From contig NC_030684.2 of the NCBI RefSeq assembly GCF_000004195.4, forward strand, positions 109,035,429 to 109,099,428: 64,000 nucleotides of DNA. Direction: 5' to 3'. Below, piece after piece: positions 46,776 through 56,873 of the stretch. The notes under the pieces are model-generated. The model was not told the DNA's origin and searched no databases. It saw only the letters and a program-made list of their open reading frames with translations. Origin of the DNA: Xenopus tropicalis. Taxonomy: Eukaryota; Chordata; Amphibia; Anura; Pipidae. The translations under genes and the position numbers were made by a program. Numbering within the stretch: position 1 is the stretch's first letter; each line of letters starts with the position of its first letter.

Positions 46776-47585
46776 GTTACATAGTTACATAGTTACATAG
46801 TTACATAGGGTTGAAAAAAGACCATTGTCCATCAAGTTCAACCCATCCGAGTAAACCCAGCACACAACCTATACTAACCAATCTATACACTCACATACAT
46901 AAACTATATATATACAACCAGTAATACTAACTGTAGATATTAGTATCACAATAGCCTTGGATATTCTGCTTGTTCAAAAACTCATCCAGGCCCCTCTTAA
47001 AGGCATTAACAGAGTCTGCCATTACCACATCACTAGGAAGGGCATTCCACAGCCTCACTGCCCTCACCGTGAAAAACCACCTACGCTGCTTCAAATGGAA
47101 GCTCTGTTCCTCTAATCTATAGGGGTGACCTCTGGTGCGTTGATTGTTTTTATGGGAAAAAAGAACATCCCCCAACTGCCTATAATCCCCTCTAATGTAC
47201 TTGTACAGAGTAATCATGTCCCCTCGCAAGCGCCTCTTTTCCAGAGAAAACAACCCCAACCTCGACAGTCTAACCTCATAGCTTAAATCTTCCATCCCCT
47301 TTACCAGTTTAGTTGCACGTCTCTGCACTCTCTCCAGCTCATTAATATCCTTCTTAAGGACTGGAGCCCAAAACTGCACTGCATACTCAAGGTGAGGCCT
47401 TACCAGGGACCTATAAAGCGGCAAAAATATGTTCTCATCCCTTGAGTCAATGCCCTTTTTTATACAAGACAGCACTTTATTTGCTGTAGTAGCCACAGAA
47501 TGACACTGCCTGGAATTAGACAACTTGTGATCTACAAAAACCCCTAGATCCTTCTCCATTAAAGATGCCCCCAACACACTACCAT
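46776..47585 (-). mobile_element. CR1-type LINE fragment, 3' part
   Basis: Minus strand, 5'-truncated at about 47,585, with 3' 8-bp tail units (GTTACATA on plus, 46,776-46,808). It encodes a stop-free 216-codon C-terminal RT region starting MLGASLMEKDLGVFVDHKL, then PHLEYAVQFWAPVLKKDINE, LERVQRRATKLVKGMEDL and KRGLDEFLNKQNIQGY. The fragment starts after the YADD region, so it is catalytically dead. It is similar to but clearly diverged from the copy at 38,105-39,832. Confidence 0.85.
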
Positions 47586-47712
47586 TTTTGTTGTTATTGT
47601 TATTATCATTAATAAATAACAGTTATTTGTACAATAACATTAATTTAAATGTAACACCTTTAATTCCAATGTTTCTCTATAACCATATCATAAAATAATG
47701 TTCTGTCACCAG
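47586..47712 (+). other. ttc6: ttc6 intron, short remainder
   Basis: AT-rich, with TTATTATTG simple sequence at the CR1 5' truncation point, leading to acceptor CTGTCACCAGCAG. Confidence 0.4.
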
Positions 47713-47715
47713 CAG

Positions 47716-47814
47716 GAACTCATTAAAGAGAGACAAGAGGTTCAAATACAGGAAACTGATCAACCGGTGCTGGCTGATAAGGAAACTCCGTCTGCCCACC
47801 AACCTGCTGACCAG
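47716..47814 (+). CDS. ttc6: Putative Ttc6, coding exon 2
   Basis: Acceptor CACCAGCAG precedes GAA CTC ATT AAA, and donor GACCAG|GTATCA closes the exon. It reads 33 codons without a stop in phase 0, matching the phase 0 end of the previous exon: ELIKERQEVQIQETDQPVLA then DKETPSAHQPADQ. Use of the upstream AG (47,711-47,712) would add one Gln. Gln/Glu-rich and probably disordered. Found from splice sites; no long open frame marks it. Confidence 0.7.
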
Positions 47815-48360
47815 GTATCATTAGTGGTGACATTGTGAGCTGGTAGACCCTGATGTGATAATTTTATTACAATTAGTAGCTTGGAGCTCAAGCTCTTGTA
47901 ACTTGGTACCAAAATGTCATAATCACCTCTCTCTGTGTGTCCAGTCAAATGCTTTATATTCAGTAGCATTGGGAGCAGCGACAGGCAGATTTTCTGCCAG
48001 ATTGCATCAAAATCCTTGTGTGCTGTTAGCATAAGGGACTAAGATTAGAAAGCTTGTGCAAAGCTATCATACTATTATTGTTGGAAGGGAATGCAAAAGA
48101 GAGGGTGCAAGTTTTTTTTTATAAAAATGTATGAATTGCTTCCAAAATTAGAGCATGATTAGTTAAGCCATAGCCCAGCAGTAACACTGAGGTCCAATTT
48201 GTAACTTGGTTTCCCTTTTCTTAAAGCTTATTTATTCAGCATGGATAACTACAGAACTTAATTCAGGATGCTGGAATTATAATTCTGCTGACATGCTAAA
48301 GTTGGGTTTTAAAATTTTTATATGTTTATTTTTTAATTATGTTGTGGTGTTGTTTTGTAG
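47815..48360 (+). other. ttc6: ttc6 intron
   Basis: 546 bp between GTATCA and TTGTTTTGTAG. No repeat recognised. Confidence 0.6.
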
Positions 48361-48528
48361 AGTTCTGATTTATGTTTGGAAAGGATCCGATCCCCTGCAT
48401 CAATGAAAAATGAGATAGAATTACACACTGAAACATCCACTCTGGCAGAAAAGGAGTTCAAGCCACATTTGTCAGAAGAAGTCATGACTGAACAAACAGC
48501 CATACATACCCTTAAGTTACCAGCACAG
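48361..48528 (+). CDS. ttc6: Putative Ttc6, coding exon 3
   Basis: A good polypyrimidine tract and TTTTGTAG acceptor precede AGT TCT GAT, and GCACAG|GTATTG is the donor. It has 56 codons in phase 0 at both ends, open throughout: SSDLCLERIRSPASMKNEIE at the start and TAIHTLKLPAQ at the end. Acidic and hydrophilic, with no domain recognised. Phase agreement with both neighbouring exons supports the model. Confidence 0.7.
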
Positions 48529-49203
48529 GTATTGTCTATAGTGGACATCAGAGATGGGTGTATTGTCGGACAGTCAGTGTTAAACTGTTAAATTGAACAG
48601 CACCAAGAAAAACCAAGCTGCCATTGCAAAACCGGACAGGTGGCCATCCTACAGCCATAGTTAACATAAATGTAACAAGATGTCTGGCTAAATCACAGAT
48701 TAATTTCTCTCACGTCTAGGGGGACACAGGTACTGTGAGGTAGGACACTAATGACATCAGAGCTGAGGACCCTCCTACTCTCCCTTTATCTCCTGCCACC
48801 TCCAAAGGGGGCCAGTTTTTCCATGTTCTTCGTACAGGAGATTGGACCGGCCTCTAGGTAGTACTGACACTCGGGGTGAGGCCTCGTCAGACCCGTTCTG
48901 TTTGATGCAGGCAAGCCCCCAACGCAGGATTTCCTAGACTATACTCATAGGGGCTGGGGTTGATTTCCCTCCCCATATCCTATCTGCTGCATGCTCAGTG
49001 TACAGGCCTCTTTTTCTTGGTGTGCTGTCTTTTCTGCCATGTGCCAGAAGTGATGCCCAAGCCCCTTCCTTGCGAATTGGAAGGGGAAGTCAGTGCAACT
49101 CTCTCTGACACAAGCTTTGGCTCTTCTTCTCCCTGACAACCTCACCTTTTACATTCCCTTAAACCAGCAGGGACTTGCCAGTATCACTGAACACTCTCTC
49201 ACC

Positions 49204-49760
49204 ATGGCAGAAGGCAAGGGGACCCCTTTCCCAAGGACTCCATGCACAAGTGGAGCGCCTTCAGCAGTTGATGCCCTGGTATCCCGCCTGTCCAAGGCCA
49301 CTGCACTCCCAGTCCCTGATGCTTTAGCCTTTAAGGACCCAACAGATAAGAGGTTGGAAAGTCTCCTAAAAGCCAACTTCCTCTCAACTTGCTCTGCACT
49401 GTGGCCCATACTAGCCTCCACCCATGTCAGTTGGGCAGTTAAAACGTGGTCCAGCTCCCTATTACATGCCGCACAGAAACTAGCTTCTTAAATCTAACTA
49501 TCCTCTTAAAACCAGGAAGCCAACCAGTTCTGAAAGACACCTCTTTTGATGCAGCAAGAGTGATTGCATGGGCCTCTGCACTTTCTGTTGCCATGCGCAG
49601 AGTGCTGTGGTTAAAGCTTTGGTTTGCTGACCTTAGCTCCAAAAACTCCTTGACATCCATCAACATCCATGGAGCCAAATTGTTGGGAGGTGAGTTGAAC
49701 AAGATCATTTTACAGGCTACTGGGGGCAAGAGCATGCTCCTGCATCAAATTCAAGACTCT
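49204..49760 (+). pseudogene. DIRS Gag-like remnant
   Basis: Frame from MAEGKGTPFPRT through VSRLSKATALPVPDALAFKD and PTDKRLESLLKANFLSTC. A frameshift near 49,490 moves it to the next frame, which continues with ARVIAWASALSVAMRRVLWL, then KLWFADLSSK and a closing GGKSMLLHQ. DIRS-group Gag proteins commonly carry an (R/K)ALWLR-W-AD--SK block and a GGKSxxLPQ-like end. Non-functional because of the frameshift and downstream deletion. Confidence 0.65.
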
Positions 49761-49779
49761 GGCAGAGCAGAACATACAG

Positions 49780-50290
49780 TTGTCTATCCAAAGCCTTCAG
49801 ATGTTTGGGTGGTCAATCAGCATCTGCAAGTCTTCCCTATCTCTCAGCCAAGTCATGCCATTTCTGGGCTTACAGTTCAACACAAGCACTGCAGAAGGTG
49901 TTTCTTCCACAAGAAAGGCAACTCAAGATCCAGAAATCCATCCGTCAGCGCACCCAACAGTTCAGGCATGCATGAGGGTGTTGGGACTGATGGTGTCTAC
50001 TGTAGAAGCAGTCCCATTAGCTGTGCTTCACCTCCACCCCCTGCAGACAGTGATTCTGAAACTATGGAACCAGACGTCCCTACAGCAGAGAATAACACCC
50101 AGAAACCCAGAGCTCTCAAAACTGGTGGCTAACACCCAGCTGGTTGGACCTGTTGAAAACATTGTGGCTGATAGTTACAACGGATGCTAGCCTCATTGGA
50201 TGGGGGGCAAAATTACAGGGGCATTCCGTCCAGGGCCTTTGCTTACAGGGGCACGTAAGGGTCTTCTAGTCAAAAAAACCACAATCGCTA
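49780..50290 (+). pseudogene. DIRS RT thumb / RNase H start remnant
   Basis: LSLSQVMPFLGLQFNTSTAE resembles the post-palm 'P-S-Q-x-FLGL' segment of DIRS reverse transcriptases. After it come ACMRVLGLMVSTVEAVPLAV, HLHPLQTVILKLWN and, in another frame, VTTDASLIGWGAKLQG, the first catalytic Asp motif of RNase H (DASxxGWGA). The RT palm with its catalytic DD is deleted and several frameshifts are evident. Confidence 0.65.
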
Positions 50291-50306
50291 GCTGGATCGG
50301 GGAGAC

Positions 50307-50536
50307 CAGGGCTGGAACTAGGGGTAGGCAGAAGAGGCAGCTGCCTAGGGTGCAAAGACTGGGGGGCGCCAGGCAGGAGCCTCTCCTGCCTACCCCTAGT
50401 CTGCGATCTGTTTCGCGTTGCTTCTTATCGCACATCGCTGCCCCCCTCCCCGCGTGTTCCATCTGCGCATGCAGGTGCAGGGGCGAGGTGGCCGACCAGG
50501 TTGCCTAGGGCGCCCGGTCAGTTTAGCCCGCCCCTG
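50307..50536. mobile_element. hAT-like MITE nested in the DIRS element
   Basis: Ends CAGGGCTGGAACTAGGGG and, inverted, CAGGGGCGGGCTAAACTG. Flanked by GGGGAGAC (50,299-50,306) and GAGGAGAC (50,537-50,544), 7 of 8 matching. GC-rich interior. A partial relative is at 41,143. Confidence 0.75.
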
Positions 50537-50544
50537 GAGGAGAC

Positions 50545-50772
50545 AGTGAGACTTTCCTATCTGGTGTGGAAGATACCGATAAAACTCAGAGCTTACGCCA
50601 CTAGGGCTGTTGAAGCTTCTTGGGCTCACAGAAATGCAGCTACAGCTGAGCAAGTGTGCAGAGCAGCCACACAATCCTCTTTATATACTGTCACAAAATT
50701 TTACCACTTTAATACTTACCTGTCTGCAGAGGCTGGCTTTGGCCTGAAGGTTCTTCAGACAATGATTTCCTA
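50545..50772 (+). pseudogene. DIRS tyrosine recombinase C-terminus
   Basis: Reads LRAYATRAVEASWAHRNAAT followed by AEQVCRAATQSSLYTVTKFY. DIRS/Ngaro recombinases show (I/L)RAHxTRxxAxSWA, then ICxAATWSSxxTFxxxY with the nucleophilic Tyr. Here the box II His of RAH is Tyr (RAY) and Trp of ATW is Gln, while the Tyr near FYHF is present. Only the last domain survives. Confidence 0.65.
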
Positions 50773-51129
50773 AGTCATCAGAGTTCTTATCTCCCTGTAA
50801 AGGGGTGGCTTTGGTACCTCCCCATGGTCCCTGTGTCCTCCTAGACGTGAGAGAAAAGGAGATTTCTGTAATTACTGTTAAAGCCTTTTCTCTCCATTCG
50901 TTAGCAGACACAGGGATTCCCTCACTGAACCCTTGTTCTCTTTGTGTTTTCAGTTATGTTGAGAGATTGTTCTTAAGTTTAAAGTCTGTTTCTTTGTTAC
51001 AAACTGGCATCATTGGAGGTGGCAGGGGATAAAGGGAGAGTAGGAATGTCATCAGTGTCCTGCCTCCTGATGGGAGGGGCCCTTTACCCCATGGTCCCCG
51101 TGTCCCCCTTACAACTGTAAAGAAAAGGC

Positions 51130-52317
51130 TTTAACGGTAAGTACATAATTCTACATTTAATGTAATAAATCCTTCTGTTCTATTAGGTTTGGCAAAGAAA
51201 TTGTACACAGCAATCAAGCTGTACACAAAGGATATAAACAGTTACAGAGAATAATTTCATGATTATCTTCCCACCCAGACTGTACTTTATTGCTGATCTT
51301 CAAATCAAACCCTTTAGACTACTATTAGGGCCGTGACAGACGCATATGCCATCCCATCGGTGATTTACATTCTAGCTGGTGGGATGGCATGTCGGGGAAT
51401 CTGTCACGGCCCTTAGGTGTATCCCTTAGTTCAGGGGTAAACAGGTTTATGTACTTATATGTTTTCAGACTATCCTAGGAGCAACCATACAGATGTTTAG
51501 TTGTCTAAAGTACAGTTTGCTTTCTAATAGTTTGACCGTGTTGTAGCAAACATTGCTTTGCAAGTGAATCTAGTTACAATCAGTTCAATCTCTCTTGCAA
51601 TAACTTCTGGAAATAGCACTTTAGTAAGTAAAAATAAAACCAAGTTATGACTATACACCTTTAAAGAGATGTTGTCTTCTCTTGAGGGATGATTGCTACT
51701 TATCTTTGCCCACTTTAATTCTTTGATGAGGAAAAGCATGTAGTAAGCTTTACATTTCAAACTTGAAGTACGCATTCAGTACCATCAGTAGTAAGTGTTA
51801 GTGCAGATTTGCATAGCTTTTACTAGTAACTCAATGAGGATATTGGGAGATAGGTTAGTCAAAAACCCAGAGGTCTAATTTCCCCTCTGCAATTAACTAA
51901 ACAAATTGTTATGTATATGAACACATCTGCACCACATTTTTTGTGTTTAAGTGTCCTCACAAAAATCCTATGGTACATAGAGTTGATTGGGCAGTTCAGT
52001 GCACTCTTTCCAAGTGAAACCTAGCTCTCCTGCTGACCATTAGTATATGGATCTTATCTTATCCAGCAGGAACTATCCCCATCCCATTGTATCACAAAAT
52101 GTTCACTTGAGTATTTGTTAAGCTGGGGCTAAGGGTCTAAGGGCTTTTGTGATCAGTGGCGACTGCCTGGCTGTGTTTTTAAGGAGGGGTTGAGGTTAGA
52201 AATCACCAGGTGTTGACAGGACAGCTGTTTGTGTTTTTACTGATTTGGAAAACTCTTGTTTTCTCTTTTTGACTCCTGAAACATTTGTCTTGTATTTTGT
52301 GTTTTTTTTCTCTTCAG
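51130..52317 (+). other. ttc6: ttc6 intron, right part
   Basis: Apart from the 85-bp hairpin at 51,328-51,412 I recognise nothing. Ends in a long T/C tract and acceptor TCTCTTCAG. Confidence 0.45.
51328..51412. mobile_element. 85-bp hairpin MITE, TTA target duplication
   Basis: Flanked by TTA (51,325-51,327; 51,413-51,415). Ends GGGCCGTGACAGA are perfectly inverted, and inner GCCATCCCA/TGGGATGGC arms add to the stem. TTA duplication with a GGG start fits Harbinger-type targeting. Shares GCCATCCCAxCGG..ATTTACAT with 40,560-40,832. Confidence 0.75.
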
Positions 52318-52430
52318 GTAACCTTTTCAGACATCATTCATGTGAAAGGAAGTGCAGCGCCAGTGACGAGACGGGAGCCGCCAAAGATTCCTCCTCCATC
52401 GTTCCTCGCCACCTGGGAGCCAAGAAGCAA
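52318..52430 (+). CDS. ttc6: Putative Ttc6, coding exon 4
   Basis: Acceptor TTCTCTTCAG, then GTA ACC TTT TCA GAC; donor AGCAA|GTAATT. It reads VTFSDIIHVKGSAAPVTRRE then PPKIPPPSFLATWEPRSK (last codon split after two bases). The 'PPPSFLATWEP' segment has the look of a conserved short motif and is the most gene-like stretch of this group. Starts in phase 0, consistent with exon 3, and ends after two codon bases. Confidence 0.75.
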
Positions 52431-52576
52431 GTAATTATCACAAACAGCTAAGCATCACCAGTCCATTTACTACATATTTGAATGCCCATCCCTTGTGCTA
52501 CTGGCCTGGATAATGTATCTTAAAGTATTTTGTTCATGGTTTCCCAGATTTAATTATATTTATTATCCATATATAC

Positions 52577-52607
<31 letters not shown>

Positions 52608-53112
52608 GTTTCCCAACCAGTCCAAAAAATAAAGGCCGGGTGCTGACCCACAAATCACATGCAGTCCATAGAAAGCACTCACGGCATAAGTATCAATAAA
52701 GCAAATCCTTTATTCAAACACAATGTCAATGACGTTGTGCCTGAATAAAGGACTTGCTTTATTGATACTTATGCCATGAGTGCTTTCTATGTACTATATA
52801 TATATATAGCAATAAATATTCCGTGCCCGACACACCCTTAAAAATTGTCAAAAGTTTATTCAAGACAAATTGTTAAAAAGAATCCGACATTTGTCAAGGA
52901 TTTTGGCTGTGCACCCCGCAAAAGTATTAAGCTTTGGCGTGCAGACACTACAAGGACTGATATATATATATATAGATAGGTAGTCACAATATTAATTTAC
53001 CTGACATTTGGAAGCTACCACAGCCTTACAAAAATTAAGATAGCTTGGAATAATGATGTTTTGTCTAAATTTAATATGCATGTTATCCAGCACTTTACTC
53101 ACCTTAGATCAG
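52431..53112 (+). repeat. Intronic foldback and simple repeats
   Basis: Contains (TA)n at 52,579-52,606. An inverted repeat has arms at about 52,667-52,715 and 52,742-52,790 (ATAGAAAGCACTC..GGCATAAGTATCAATAAAGC and its inverse). A second repeat with AATTGTCAAAAGTTTATTCA and CGCAAAAGTATTAAGCTTTG runs to about 52,960. Confidence 0.65.
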
Positions 53113-53230
53113 TGATCCCCAACTAGTGGCTTGTGAGCAACCCCCTTTGATGTTTCTCCCAGGGACCTTAAAGTAGGTTTTTACATTTCTGACTTGGAGC
53201 CAAGTTTTGGAAGCTTAGATACACAATTTT
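53113..53230 (+). mobile_element. hAT-like terminus fragment (CAGTGATCCCCAACTAGTGG)
   Basis: The start CAGTGATCCCCAACTAGTGG followed by GAGCAACC...TGTTTCTCCCAGGGACC looks like the 5' end of a widespread hAT-type repeat. No right end identified. Confidence 0.4.
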
Positions 53231-53367
53231 ACTCCAAGCAAAGCATACTGCAGGCCAGCTGTTCACATGGGGCATCCAAATAGCCAATTGCAGTCCTTGT
53301 TTGGCAACTTTTTCATGCTTGTGTGGTTCCCCAACTCTTTTTTACACCTGATGTCAGGACAAGGCGT

Positions 53368-53612
53368 ACTTGTGCCTACACCCGAATGAATAGAATACGC
53401 TGGGGTGCAGGCACATGTAGTGGAAAAACGCATAAAAATGCGAGAGTTTAGAAGTCTCGCGTTTTTATGTGTATTTCGGCTACATGTGCCTGCACCCGAG
53501 CGTATTCCATTCATTCGGGTGCAGGTACATGTAGGAGGCGTAGGGCGGTATTTTCAGCAATCGCTTTTCCACTTGCCGAAAATATCCGCCCTACGCCTCG
53601 TCTGGCATTAGC
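53368..53612. mobile_element. Nested palindromic MITE
   Basis: Several overlapping inverted blocks: GTGCCTACACCCGAATGAAT and ATTCATTCGGGTGCAGG; GCACATGTAG with CTACATGTGC; a central GCGAGAGTTTAGAAGTCTCGC hairpin split over two stems; and GGCGTAGGGCGG with CCGCCCTACGCC. Related in motif style (GAAAAACGC, GGCATTAGCC) to 42,891-43,306. Confidence 0.6.
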
Positions 53613-53695
53613 CTAACTCAACTCAACTAAGCTCACAGCTGATCTAAGGAAGGGAACCACCCAGAAACTTGTGCACTATTATCTGCTGCATAAAA

Positions 53696-54080
53696 CAGGG
53701 CTGTGGAGTCAGTAGATAAATTCTCCGACTCCGACTCCTCATTTTCTGATACTTCGGACTCCACGACTCCGACTCCTCTGTTTTTAATATGCTAATGTAT
53801 TTTATAGATTCATACAGTGAATGAAAAGCATGCTTCATGGTCACTTAACGTGTTCGTTTATGCACTGCGTGCATTGGGCTTTATTCTTATAGCAGAGAAG
53901 TAATTAATTATGACTGTTTGTGAATTGGGACATTTAAACTTGCTTTATTTTTTTTTTTTTATTCCCATTTAAATTTAGTAGGAGTCGGAGTCGGAGTCGG
54001 TTCATTTTTTGCCGACTCCGACTCCGACTCCAGGTACTCAAAATTGCCTCCGACTCCTCGACTCTGACTCCACAGCCCTG
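53696..54080. mobile_element. hAT-like MITE rich in GGAGTCGGAGTCGG
   Basis: Starts CAGGGCTGTGGAGTC and ends with its inverse GACTCCACAGCCCTG. Flanked by GCATAAAA (53,688-53,695) and GCATAAAG (54,081-54,088), 7 of 8. Subterminal tandem GACTCC/GGAGTC hexamer runs occur at both ends with an AT-rich interior. 385 bp, no transposase. Confidence 0.8.
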
Positions 54081-54089
54081 GCATAAAGT

Positions 54090-55397
54090 ATGTAGAGTGG
54101 TTGCCCACAAGTTAAAGTGACCATACAATGGCTGATAAAAACTGAAGATTGTCTGAGTCGCCAGTTTATCTGCCAATGTATCAGACCCTCAGAAGAGCCT
54201 ACCCATCTGATATGTGGCTGTAAATTGGCCAGATGTTAATCGGGCAGGTTTAAAAATCCTGTTGGGTGGGGAGCACATTGGCGTGTTAATGGAGTCTTTG
54301 TCCTGACGGCCTGTGTTCTGTCAGTGGCTCTAGGGCCAGACAATCATATCAATCCAATATCGTCCATCTCAAGGTGGGCATATTGGGGAAAGATACACTG
54401 GTTTGGCAAACTTGTTTTTTTAATGAACGGTCACTTTTAGTCCGTGTTCCTTGGTGCTTTGCCTAAAGCTGTGTGTTATTATTGCGTAAGGCTTATATTA
54501 GGTGACTGTAGAACATCTTCTTGTTCAGCACACATCATTTTCTAATGAGGTACCTTGGCATTTTGTTGACCTTTTGCATGTCCTTACTTATCTGCAGCCC
54601 CTAAACCACCTTCAGTTAAGCCAGATTATGTATTAATACAAATAGCAGTTAGAGACAAAAGCAGCCCCCTCCCCTCAATAAATAGTTACTGTCAGATTAT
54701 CAATGGCACCGAAACAAACTGACATTTTCTACTTTTCCCCTCACTCTCACAAAAGAACATGTTTCTGCCATGCATTAGGCAGGTAAAACGGCCACACACA
54801 GTGCTCCACACTCTCCTGTCTTCCAGCACAAAGAATGATAAATAGCTGCAGTAAGGAGACGTGAGTCTATAAAAACATGCACCTTTTTACCTGCAACATG
54901 CCAAAAACAACTCTTTTCTGCTGATAGACCCCTGGGAATGTTTGCCAGTGAGGAAAGTTCCCGAGGCAGCTGTCAGGTTGGTCATGTTAAATTCTGAAGT
55001 TTTCATGCAATTTCATTGAAAGAAAGGAGCAAGGTGACAAGGGTGACATCTCTCTAAAGGTCAGGTACATGATTTGTAGGCCAGTAAAAAACGGCAGACA
55101 TTTGTGGAATGCTTTACAGCTGTAAACCCTATTCAGCCATTGAGTTTTATAGCTTAGTTGATTTTTCCACAAACTGGTTTATCTCTTAGTGGTCAATGTG
55201 ATGACCTCAGTGACTAAAGTCAGGAGAGAATGTAGGTTTGATTTACTGAAATGTCAGCTAAAAAACACTCCTATGTTTTCCAATAGTCGTGTTCACATAC
55301 GAAAGGCTTGTCGCCTTTACAGATACAATACTATGTTTTTTCTACCTTCAATTAAATTAATAATATTAATTAATATTAAATTAATATAAGAGATTGT
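54090..55397 (+). other. ttc6: ttc6 intron, unassigned
   Basis: 54,113-54,380 is a diverged GCCATAC-family foldback. The rest has no recognised exon or repeat. Confidence 0.35.
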
Positions 55398-56427
55398 GGG
55401 CCTGATTCACTAAAGTGCGATAAAATGTGCGCTATTGATAGCGTGCGCTATAAATTTTACTGCGTCTTAATTTTGGCGATTTATCGCACAATTCACTATA
55501 AGCATACTCGCGCCTTTTTACGCGCGGTATTTCAATGCGGTAAATAGCGTGCGCTGTATTTTTCGCATGCAGGCTATTTATCGTATGCGCTAATTGTCGC
55601 GACAAACCTATCGCATGAAATACGCGACAATCGGCAGCATAAAAATGGCGACATTTTGCCCTGGGAGAGCACAGAGTGCTAGAGAGGTGCTGTATAAAAG
55701 TTTATTTGCAAAAAACCCCCCAAAAAATTATAAAAATCTAAGTAAGAAAAAAAAGAAGTGCTAGAAATAATAAAATGGGGGGGGGGCATTTAAGAATATT
55801 TAGCCAAATACTTAGGGGTCCGTTTGCTAAAGTGGTTTAAATTAAGTTAGAGATTTTAGACACAGAATAAATGGCAAATATGTTATGGGCACTTTATTAA
55901 ACGGGGACAAATATAATATTGCAATTATTCTGGCAACAAAACATTGGATTGGCAGTTATCACACTCGCCAGAAAATACGCTACGTACTAATTAACGCAAG
56001 TTTTACTATTCAGCAAAATGGGCTAAAGGCAAAATTGTTGGCAGAATATTTGCAAACATTTAACCCATATAGCATATTGATGCTGTTACTGATAAATGTA
56101 AGAGTGTAGGGGAAACTACATGAAAGTATAGAATACCATATCAATGAAGGATAAATAATGACACATTACTCAGTTGAAAAGTATAAAACTAAAAACTTTT
56201 ACTTAAAATAAAAAAGGTGGGGGGGAAAACTTAGGGCTTGCTGCCCTTGAGTTCCTAAAAGTCCCTCCTGAGTTCAGCAACTTCCCCCTGGAGCTGGGCC
56301 AGCTCAGCCCTCACATTGTCTAGGTCCTCCTGCATGGACCGATGTTGTGGGCCTTCCTCGGCAGGAGAACCTGGTGGCTGGCATCCGGGGGGCTGGGGGG
56401 GGAACCCAAGGGCCGGGGAAAGTGGGC

Positions 56428-56873
56428 TCAAACTGGGGGAGGAGTAAAGGGGGGGGTGTCTGGGGCCTCCATGGCCTCCTCGGCCTCGTCAGAGTCTGGG
56501 GCCTGGCTGGGTCCTGGGGCCTCTGGGGCCTGGCTGGGTCCTGGGGCCTCTGGGGCCTGGCTGGGTCCTGGGGCCTCTGGGGCCTGGCTGGGTCCTGGGG
56601 CGTCTGGGGCCTGGCTGGGTCCTGGGGCATCTGGGGCCTGGCTGGGTCCTGGGGCCTGGCTGGGTCCTGGGGCCTCTGGGGCCTGGCTGGGTCCTGGGGC
56701 CTCTGGGGCCTGGCTGGGTCCTGGGGCCTCTGGGGCCAATTGTTGGGCCTCGGGGGCCGGTGGATGGGCCTCGGGGGCCGCAGGTAGGGCCGCTGGGGCC
56801 AGTAGAGCCTGCTGGGCCAGTAGAGGCTGGAGGGCCTGGGGTTGGGCCTGGGGAGGAGGCGCCAGCTGAAGTT
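56428..56873 (-). CDS. Harbinger-type MYB-like protein, exon 2 (frameshifted)
   Basis: Minus-strand acceptor CTATTTCACAG precedes AA CTT CAG, completing the split codon of exon 1. The exon encodes a Pro/Ala-rich linker with tandem APEAPGPSQ nonapeptides (27-bp DNA repeat, about 56,490-56,735). It then stops at 56,428 shortly after DSDEAEEAMEAPDTPPFTPP. One inserted C in the C-run at 56,451-56,457 would place the reading in the frame that continues to a short coiled-coil end, SMQEDLDNVRAELAQLQGEV, with its stop at 56,255. Either this copy is a recent pseudogene or the homopolymer is miscounted. Confidence 0.6.
56490..56735. repeat. 27-bp tandem repeat inside the MYB-like gene
   Basis: About nine units of GGGCCTGGCTGGGTCCTGGG + GCCTCTG, one of them shortened by 9 bp. 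It encodes APEAPGPSQ on the minus strand. All three minus frames stay open across it because of composition. Confidence 0.9.

Larger units (their letters stand above)
48700..51130 (+). mobile_element. DIRS-like (tyrosine-recombinase) retrotransposon, internally deleted
   Basis: In ttc6 intron between coding exons 3 and 4. Inverted terminal repeats: the left CTAGGGGGACACAGG ... GTAGGACACTAATGACATCA ... CTACTCTCCCTTTATC region matches the inverse of the right end (GATAAAGGGAGAGTAG ... CCGTGTCCCCCTTA). Just inside the right end, 50,815-50,910 repeats the outermost termini (CCCTGTGTCCTCCTAGACGT, GTTAAAGCCTTTTCT), as expected of the internal complementary region of DIRS elements. Coding remnants in order are Gag-like, RT thumb/RNase H start and recombinase C-terminus. 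A hAT MITE is nested at 50,307-50,536. Confidence 0.8.

Noticed and set aside
56342..56869. Gly/Trp-rich plus-strand frame (ASGAWLGPG repeats)
   Set aside because: Antisense translation of the 27-bp tandem repeat in the MYB-like gene.
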